From Welwitschia mirabilis (lineage: Eukaryota; Gnetophyta; Gnetopsida; Welwitschiales): 64,000 nt of DNA. Below, in pieces: positions 56,405 through 64,000 of the stretch. The stretch is from assembly GCA_051453625.1 (NCBI GenBank), contig JBOZIK010000001.1:69588330-69652329 (forward strand), read 5' to 3'. Position numbers and translations under genes: made by a program. Under the pieces are notes generated by a model. The model searched no databases. It saw only the letters and a program-made list of their open reading frames with translations, and had not been told where the DNA came from. The first letter of the stretch is position 1. Every line of letters starts with the position of its first letter.

Positions 56405-56799
56405 GATTATGACATAATCAGTTACATCATGGTTATAAATAATGTTGGTAATGTAGCACTAATTTTTTCATAAAACTAATAGGATCAAGAACCCTAGGGG
56501 GATGAATATGTTCTTTAAAATTATACAACACAGTATTCTAAATGAATCTAATATTGAATAAAAATTTCACACAATAATTAACTAATTTAAAATGTACATA
56601 AAAAAGGAAAATAACAGAAGTAAATAAATAATAGATGGAAGTACAAAAGTACCAAATGGATGCATGCAGGATTTATAGTGGTTTAGGAGACCTCCTACTC
56701 CACTCTCAATAATCAGCTTATCTCCAAGTTAGATTTGGATTTTGTTACTCCACCAAGAATTCCAAATTCACTTGTAACCTTTACAAATGGGCTTTTCTA

Positions 56800-56913
56800 G
56801 GCTTACTCTCAACATTTGAGTAAACTTTTTAAGGCTCAGTCTCAATATTTGAATGGACTTCTAAGGCTTAGTCTCAATCTTTAAGCAAGTTTTTCAAGGC
56901 TTAGTCTCAACCT
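56800..56913. repeat. 31-34-bp minisatellite, three and a half units
   Basis: Units begin 'ggcttactctcaac', 'ggctcagtctcaat', 'ggcttagtctcaat', 'ggcttagtctcaac' at 56800, 56833, 56864 and 56898, each continuing with 'tttgag/tttgaa/tttaag' and a T-rich end. Confidence 0.9.
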
Positions 56914-57573
56914 TTTACAATACAAAGTAGTGATGTAATGATGTCAAATATGCATGGATATCACTCATTCTTGATGTAGTGGATTTGATAGATCTCTTCT
57001 CCTATATATGTGAAATAGATAAAGCACAGGATCTGAACTTGAATGTAGAGATCATTTAAATGATAGATCTTCCTTGGTCAAAAGTGTAGATGTCAAGATA
57101 CAATAATTAATATCAAAGTATTATAGTACTCATTCTTTAAATTGGATAGATTAACACCATTGAAAATGGTTTATAAAAAGGATTCTATGGTCATCTATCT
57201 CTTGGCTATTTATATTGGAAGGTTTTTAGGTTTTATTACATTTAAAATATAGTTCCAATGGCTATAAATGGCTAGAAAATGGCTATCCAATGGCTATATA
57301 ATGAATACATTATGACTAGAAAATTTTACTTCCATTCCATCTGATTGACTCCTCAAAAATCTAGTTGACTCCATCTGATATCCTGAATTACATAGGTCAC
57401 CCAAGTGATAATTTTAGTTGCTTCAATTTCTTATGACTTCATGTCTAACCAACCCCATATGAGTCCAGTCGATCCCAATCTAGTCACCTATAATAAAATA
57501 TGATCACCTACTTATCTTGATAAAATTATTTTCAATTTTGAGCATCAGGTCTAGTTCACCCCATCATAGGTTT

Positions 57574-57935
57574 GGTTGACCCCTTGAAAGTCTAGTCGAC
57601 TCCTTAACAATTAGTTTAGGAGTACTGTTCCTTGATTCATAGAGATGGTCAATTCCATGATAAGTCTAATCGACCCCTTAACAATCAGTTTAAGAGTACT
57701 ATTCCTTGGTTCATAAATATGGTCGACCCTATGATATGTCTGGTCAATCCCTTATCATTCAATCTAGGCATATTGTTTATTAGGTCCTCAAATCTGGTCG
57801 ACCCCATAAGTGTTTGCTTAACCCCATGTCATTTTGTTTATGGACATATGTTCTCAAGATTATAGGTTTATTCAACACCATCAGAATCTGATTGACCCCT
57901 TTAGATGTAGTTCATTTATTCTATCTACTTTAGGT
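57574..57935. repeat. ~73-bp tandem repeat with paired GTCGAC-type cores, about five units
   Basis: Units start at 57574, 57647, 57721, 57796 and 57865. Each opens with 'ggtcgacccc' or a variant, has a second 'tagtcgactcc/aatcgacccc/ggtcaatccc' ~20 bp later, then 'ttaacaatcagtttaggagt' and 'ttccttggttcata'. Units 1 and 2 are closest. The short ORF across 57632-57865 is a by-product of the repeat. Confidence 0.9.
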
Positions 57936-58200
57936 GCAGTCGATCCCTTAAAAGTCTAGTTGATCCCTCAAGAGGGTAGTAGAAATAACAGAATTCTAGT
58001 ATTCAAAATTCAATGGTTTTGATTTTATCTTTCAAACTGGAAGTAATTAACATCTTCTGTACAATATATACAAAATTTGCTATATACAAAATGTTAGTTT
58101 GAAATCAACTAGCAAAACATAATCTAACAACAACAACATGCTTAACTCTATTAAAACAATTTTCTAATATTAGATGCTCAAGGGATTTAAAGGCTTAAAA

Positions 58201-58950
58201 ATAAGGACATATATATTAGTATAAAGGAAAAATAAAGGAAATACAAAGATGGAAATTGAAGGCCTTTTGCATTTTTTTTTTGTTTTTTAAATTTTAGACT
58301 TAAGATTTGCTATGATTTTTTGAATTATTATAAGCTACTTAATTTATATTATGCTTACTTAATATTGAGACCTATTAAAATCACAAAAATATAAAAGGTT
58401 TTTAACTTAGAATGATGTCTTCTTTATTTACTAGTTATGTAGTTAAGTTCTTTACCATATTTCCATTTTTCCATCTCTATTACCCATTCAATTTCATCAT
58501 CATTTCATGAGAAATAACATCATAAGGCATAAATCATTTTTTATGAATCAATGTTTTACTTAGCATTTTTTAATAAAAAATAAAAATGATTATCTCATCT
58601 TAGGTAGTTTTTTTGGCCTTTTCATAACTTAGTTACATCACTTTAAATCTCTTTATTTTAATAAAAATAATTTGTTAAGACCTTTTTAAGGATTTGTTCT
58701 GAAAATGACTTTAACACTTTTTATTGTTAAACTTTAAAGATAAAGTTTAATTATGATTAAGAAGTATGGCATTTAATTTCATAAAATTTATAAATTTTGA
58801 TGTTTCAATTTTAGAAACTAACTCATAAAATTTTTTATAGTTATATCATTTTTCACTCTTTAAGTATTTTTTCTTAGATAATTTTCCCATCTTAATCATT
58901 TCATTATCAACATTAAGCTAAAAGTCTAGAAAAAGTATAATTAGAGGGTG
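58201..58950 (+). other. Unassigned stretch before the X-family LTR
   Basis: AT-rich, no domain. The last bases 'ttagagggtg' before the LTR TG are mildly purine-rich and could be a polypurine remnant. Confidence 0.3.
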
Positions 58951-61069
58951 TGTTAAAGTGTAAAATGTAACATTTTGATCAAGTTAATTGACTAATTTAT
59001 CTTAATGGAAGACATTAATATGACTATGTTATCATAAAAACATGTCTTATGTTGCTTTTCTATAATAACCCTGGACTTATAACTTTCTCATTACTTTTGT
59101 AAGATAAGTATGTTACTTTAAAGGACATGCTTAAAAATGATGATCATTTAAACTAAAACATTAATGATGTTGTCTTTCCTTATTAGTGTCAATGGCTCCT
59201 TTGTGAAGAATAATTCAAAACTCAGATTCTTAACTTATCATGCAAAATTTAGTCAAATGTAGTTATGGGCTTAATCAATTTCACATTAGAAATAACTAGC
59301 ATCTTTGATAACACATAGTGGTAATTATGATAACATGTAGGAGTGACATGTAATACTATGGAGTAGGATGATATTGAAAACACATGATAATAACAGTAAT
59401 TTATAGAATCAATAGCATTTAGAAGCCAAGTATTAAACACATCATGATGATTCTTACCTAGTGTAAGGTAAAAGAGAATCTACATAATGCTACACAATAC
59501 ATTTTGTAATCTCTCACCTAACACTATAAACCAAAGGCTTGTAATCATCCCTCACACCATGATTACCTATAAAATGGCCTTGAGCCCTCATTTATAACAT
59601 TCTTTATGTTGGATAAAAGAATAGAAGCTTTGAAGTATCAAGTCGACATGACATTCTAAGTACTTTCTTTGGGACGTGAGCTCATTTCAAGAATAGGTTA
59701 AGAAGTTCTTTTAGCTATTTTATTCTTTCATTAATGTAATGTATCACTTTTGATTCCATATAAGTAGATGTTGATAATGATTTCAAGTCATGAAAAGATT
59801 TGTACATTTAATGCTTATTAAATCTACATTATCAAGGTTTTTTCATTTATTGAATGAGCTCATTAGTTAATTAGTCTAAGCCTTCTTTAATTTGATGGAT
59901 CTTAAATGCACTTAGTGTCATATCCTCTATTTTATAAACCTTATTTACTTGAATATTAAGTATATTAAACTCCTAGTTAAATAATTAATTATCCTTATTG
60001 AAAGGCCTTATCAAAATAAGATGGCATTTTAAATTAAACTTAGCTTGTAATTTTCATAATTTACCATGATTATAAAAAAAGTTATCTAAACATTTAAAAT
60101 TAGATAATTCTATAATGTGAGGAATTAAAATCACATGATAAAACTATTAAATAAAAAATTCCAAGAGAATATAATGTTTTACATATTATTTACTCATTTA
60201 AATTTTTGATAAATGTGATAGGTGTACTATATTATGAATAAAAATTTTCTTATTTGCTTATGTGATTGATAGATTTTATACATTTTTAAATAAATGAGCA
60301 TTTAAACAAGTACATGCATTCTTAACTAAAACAAAGAATGATAAATAAGTGGATTTACTCTACCATGACTTTTATGCTCTTGAGATGTGTAAGAGCACTT
60401 AATTCATAACATACCCATTATTTTATTCATTATAATTAAATAGTTTATCTCATTATGCCACATAACAATTTTTATATATATGAATTTATTTTTTTGATGT
60501 ATGTCTTGTATGAATTAAACTTACTTATGATCTATGAAGGATTAAAAAGAAGTTATCATAAGGAAATGATGCATGTAATTAACCTTGCTAATAAAATTAG
60601 AAGATTGCTCATCATAGTTAGGTTTACAAGTTATAAATATAATCTCTTTTTATACTTCAATGTCATTTATTACTCATCCCACTTATCAATGCTAAATTGT
60701 TTAATCTTGTGATCGTAAGTTATGTGCCATTTTTTATCTACATATAGAGATCTTTTTCTCTCTCATAAAGGAAGATATGTTTCTATTTTTTTGTTTTTAC
60801 ATATAAGTGCATTTTTTCTTTCCTCTCTTTTTCTTTCATTTTTTTGCTTATGGAGTTTGGATATTAAAAGCTTGTAGCAAATAAACTCTTAAACTTAGAT
60901 CTTCATCGATCTTTAACTATCAAAGACTTAATAGCCTTTCCAAGTAATCTCCTTACTTTTATTATCTATATGATCTCTTGTTAAGATTCTAATAGAATGA
61001 TGTGATACTACATTGTGTAATTATCTATGGTTTTTATGTAACTATATTATAAAACATTATTCCCTTTCA
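58951..61069 (+). repeat. Family X LTR, near-complete (2.12 kb, copy X3)
   Basis: It starts TGTTAAAGTGTAAAATG and ends CCTTTCA, then the PBS-like string. Its 5' half matches 30875-31790 and its 3' half 26270-27510; together they define one LTR family. A pyrimidine-rich block (60780-60845) with 'tctctcataaagg' resembles a leader just after a transcription start. Contained ORFs (59249-59440 minus, 60455-60712 plus) are chance. Confidence 0.75.
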
Positions 61070-61087
61070 TTGGCTCTCATCAAGATG
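61070..61087 (+). promoter_or_regulatory. Family X primer-binding-site-like string (copy X3)
   Basis: 'ttggctctcatcaagatg' right after the LTR CA; compare 27511. Only 44 bases of leader remain before the Athila-like LTR at 61114. Confidence 0.45.
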
Positions 61088-61113
61088 CTAGGAAGATCTG
61101 AGAGGCCTCTTGT

Positions 61114-62695
61114 TGTAGTGCATATTTATGCAACATTTTTGTCCTAAGTATAATCCTATTAATCACAAATAATAATGCACAAACACAACACACTAATATA
61201 GATAGGAATAACAAAAATGTCATAATCCATCAAAGGCCAAAGTAGGAAATAAGAGAGTTGCTTTCTATAAAGAAATACTTGCACCCTAATCTACAAAAGT
61301 AACTTACAATGCACGGAAATAAAATATAACACACTCATGCAAAGATAATCTAGAAAAAGAAAACAACAATGCACTTAACCTAATCTAACCAAGAACAAGC
61401 TTGACAAAGTTTGCCCTCATAACCTATATTATTAGAGAAACTATTACTAGATTATAAAAAACATAAGCTATGAGGATGAGAAACAATGATACATTAAAAT
61501 CATAAAAAGAAGAGTTTCATATCAAGTTTCAAACCACATATATTACAAATTAACCATACATTAATGGAGGAAACGCCATCCAACACCAAGAAAACATCTC
61601 TTTACAACTACAAGGATGGATGTTCCGCCTTTCAATCTCTTATCATAATAATTTTAGGTGCAAATAAAACCAATAGGAGTTAAGGATAAGATCTCTATTT
61701 ATTGACTCAAACACACAATAACAAGGATAGAAAGGCATAGGTAAACTATAATAGTCACATAAGAAAAAAATGAAAAATATAAGTGACAAAAGTGAGGTAA
61801 ATGTTCAATATAAACATTATAATAGTGTCATCTGGCTGGTCATCCAGATGATATAAAAGATGATGCCACCTCATAATCAATCCCTATCAGTTGCTAGATA
61901 GATATAGTTAGCATCTAGTTAGCATCTAGATGATGAAATAGATGATGAACTTTGATAAATTTTCAATTATTGCATCAGCCTCAATGTTTTAAAATAAGTT
62001 TTCTTTATAAATTAAAGTATTCAGATTTGTTCAGGATGCTATAAATTATCATGTAGATTGTGCGTTTTCGTCCTTTTCATCTAAGCTCTCCATTATCATG
62101 GAAATCAAGCATTTTCCTATTTATTTACTTGTAAAACCACTTAAAATATCCTATTAAATATGCATAAGTTGGTATCATAACATAGTCCCCCACTTAGCTT
62201 TGTCAGTCCCTAAGAGAACCAAGCAGTAAACCATGTTGATGAGCTAACTTATTAGATAATAAAATAGCTAGGATAATTAAGGAAATAATCTCAGAAAGAT
62301 TTGCAGAAATTATGGAAGTATAAACTAAAATTTAAAAAATCAAAAAATTGAACAAAACACCTACCAGAAACCTAGTCAATCAGTTGTCTAGGTTGTCATC
62401 TAGATGATGGAGGGATGACAGGCTCAAAAAATGTTTTTGGAATCTCAAACCTGTAACAAAATTTTTGTTTTTATAGGTAATCATTCAAGTAATAAAATAG
62501 CCCTTCATTGAATTAAATAATTATGAATAGATAATTTTTCTAAATATAATAAAATATATTCTCATCATAAGCAATCAAAAGATAACCATGAAAAATCCTA
62601 TATAATGAATATACCATACTAGAAAAATGATATGTCAGAGATTTTTTTAGTACAAAAATGTATATAAGAGGAGATACCAAATAATAATATAAAAT
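61114..62695 (-). repeat. Athila-like LTR D (1.58 kb, complete)
   Basis: Plus start TGTAGTGCATATTTATG; right edge 'ataataatataaaatta' next to 'ctcccctcgtc'. It is the best full-length reference for this LTR in minus orientation, collinear with the inverse of 37753-39339. Paired palindromic motifs are at 61826-61860 ('ggtcatccagatgatataaa'), 61918-61945 and 62385-62420. Confidence 0.85.
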
Positions 62696-62706
62696 TACTC
62701 CCCTCG
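62696..62706 (-). promoter_or_regulatory. Polypurine tract of the right-hand Athila-like copy
   Basis: Plus 'ctcccctcgtc' gives minus 'gacgaggggag', immediately outside the LTR. Confidence 0.7.
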
Positions 62707-64000
62707 TCTACACATGATAAACTATGGCTTAACAGCTAGCTTGGGAGTAGGAGGATAATAAGGAGAATACTTAGGATTCATGAGAAAATAGATATCTAGA
62801 GATATAGGGGTAGATCTGACTATCTCATTGTCCTACATGCAAACTGCCTTAAGAATGTCCATAGTTACACTTTGCTAAATGAAGACACCACACTGATGCA
62901 TGTCAATGATTTGGTCCTCAGTGTGCTATACTCTCTTCTCAATAAATAGAATCCTTTACTTAAATGTCTGTTGTTTCTAATTGAGAGTCTATATTCTCTA
63001 GTCGAGTACCTGTCTCCTCTAATTAAGAGCCTAGATCATATGATAAAGTGTATGGATACCTTTATTCATAAAATCTCTAATGGTATTGATGGTCTCATCT
63101 AGGAGAGATTGAATCTACTCAAGAATAGCTCCAACCATAGGTCTTTGTACTTGAGGTCTCTTTGTCTCCCCTAGAACCTGTATATCCATGTCCTGTAAAT
63201 ATCAAGTAGATGTTTGAATGTGTAATATACACTACTCACCATAGTTTCTGGTATGCCAAACCATCTAAAAAGTGCTGAGAGAAGTCATGGATAACTCAGT
63301 GTCTGAAGGTGTCATGCCTCTATCATGGATCTAAGTCTCCTATAAGTAAAAGTCAAAAGATCCATCTACTCCCCCATCCAAAAGCTATCAAAATCTATAA
63401 ATGTGCTATCATAGCATGATTTTCAGGAACATCAGCCCTCTATGTAATACTCTGTATGTAGGAGTTAGCTAAGTAACATCTACCTTTTATCAATTAGTAG
63501 TCACACCAGCTGGTATATCCAAAATGGTGTTGTATGCTCAATGCTCCTCTGTCCCACCAACTCAATAAATGTGCATGATTTTAAGCCCATTAATATCTAT
63601 GATAACTACAATGTAATATGGAATAATGGCTATCTCATAGTCCAATATAAATTAAATGATTATATCTTATAGCTGATCACAAACGTTAGGTTTCCTCCCT
63701 ATGCATATGATGTCATAAAACTCTCTTATTTCTAACACATAATAAGACTTAGGCACATCTATAATCCATCAGAGCCATAACTCTATCAGTCTCTGATCTA
63801 TGTTAGGCTCTATACGACTCATAAAATCACCAAAATACTACTCAACATAGATGCTACCAATCTGTATACCCAAGGAATAACTATGTCAAGGTGATGGATG
63901 TGCAGGCTTTGCATCCTTAATCTCTAGCTCTACTAGATAATCCACCTCCTACTTTATTACCTCAGCCTCAACCTTGGCCTATCTAGCTCTATGCGTACAG
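62707..64000 (-). pseudogene. Athila-like post-integrase ORF (env position), third copy, partial
   Basis: Reverse-complemented it is collinear with exon 2 of the plus copies. 'gagattaaggatgcaaagcctg' near 63905-63925 matches 'gagatagagcatgcaaagcccg' (36561), 62830-62960 matches the charged C-terminal part (50450-50570), and 63300-63500 the middle. The window ends near the start of exon 2, so the intron cannot be checked. Stops are frequent. Confidence 0.65.

Larger units (their letters stand above)
56404..58200 (-). repeat. Copia-type LTR or LTR-derived element (minus), rich in tandem repeats
   Basis: 'gaaccctagggggatgaatatg' near 56490 is a phrase I associate with plant copia LTRs, as is the 'ggatttatagtggttta...cctactccactc' block near 56670-56705. 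It contains a 33-bp minisatellite (56800-56913) and a 73-bp GTCGAC-type array (57574-57935). The right end is not resolved; no internal coding region or second LTR is visible, so it may be a solo LTR. Confidence 0.55.
61114..64000 (-). mobile_element. Athila-like retrotransposon, 3' end (minus), continuing past the window
   Basis: 3' LTR 61114-62695, polypurine tract, and post-integrase ORF to the window end. It is inserted just inside an X-family element, 0.04 kb after its LTR. Confidence 0.8.

Noticed and set aside
57632-57865. 77-codon ORF
   Set aside because: Falls entirely inside the 73-bp tandem array; the open frame follows from the repeat length and composition.
56800-57935. CRISPR-like array
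   Set aside because: Units are contiguous tandem repeats without unique spacers, in a plant retroelement context.
1-64000. Host protein-coding genes, tRNA or rRNA genes
   Set aside because: No frame outside retroelement domains shows recognisable protein content or conserved exon structure, and I saw no tRNA cloverleaf or rRNA segment; a tRNAscan/BLASTX run would be decisive.

Overview
This is a plant (almost certainly angiosperm) heterochromatic window. It is very AT-rich, strongly depleted in CG, and built almost entirely from old, mutually nested LTR retrotransposons. I found no host gene, tRNA, rRNA, CRISPR array or bacterial feature. Every retroelement reading frame is broken by stops and frameshifts, mostly from C-to-T or G-to-A changes (CAA/CAG to TAA/TAG, TGG to TAG, CGA to TGA, GAT/GAC to AAT/AAC). 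That pattern fits long-term cytosine methylation and deamination. Coding calls rest on recognisable domain order and short literal motifs, so most boundaries are accurate to tens of bases only. Five N-gaps (10595-10694, 17965-17994, 26737-26775, 42551-42650, 50649-50682) show a draft assembly.

Layout. (1) 1-~9250, minus strand: Ty3/gypsy element E1 of Athila-like type (3' LTR, integrase, RNase H, RT, protease, gag, tRNA-Asp-type PBS, truncated 5' LTR). (2) ~9250-25275, minus strand: a second copy, E3, with 3' LTR, polypurine tract, post-integrase region, integrase, RNase H, RT, protease, gag, PBS and truncated 5' LTR. Its post-integrase region is split by a Ty1/copia element (11841-17699) that has both LTRs, a tRNA-iMet-type PBS, a polypurine tract and a probable 5-bp target duplication. 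(3) ~25276-33540: a patchwork of a minus-strand gypsy integrase piece, partial LTRs of another family (called X), a minus-strand RT/RNase H piece and a gag-like piece. (4) 33831-~51860, plus strand: two Athila-like copies sharing a middle LTR. The upstream copy keeps only the integrase tail and the long post-integrase region; the downstream copy (E2) has the LTR, PBS, gag, protease, RT, RNase H, integrase, post-integrase ORF and 3' LTR, plus an internal 1.77-kb tandem duplication of its gag-protease part. (5) ~51897-61113: an inverted LTR scrap, a gag-protease gypsy remnant (E5), a minus-strand copia-type LTR rich in tandem repeats, and a nearly complete X-family LTR with its PBS. (6) 61114-64000, minus strand: the 3' LTR and post-integrase ORF of another Athila-like copy running off the window.

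In life these elements would have encoded Gag (particle), protease, reverse transcriptase/RNase H and integrase. The Athila-like copies also carry a ~1.3-kb ORF downstream of integrase, in the position where Athila elements carry an env-like gene. In two copies that ORF has a conserved, phase-matched GT...AG interval of about 545 bp, suggesting a spliced message. None of the elements looks able to move now.

I did not find a clear new biological system. The most interesting signals are: the putative spliced post-integrase ORF; shared-LTR tandem arrays; three LTR-element families that independently carry 60-75-bp tandem units built around short palindromic cores; and the tandem duplication inside E2 whose two halves have lost different zinc ligands.
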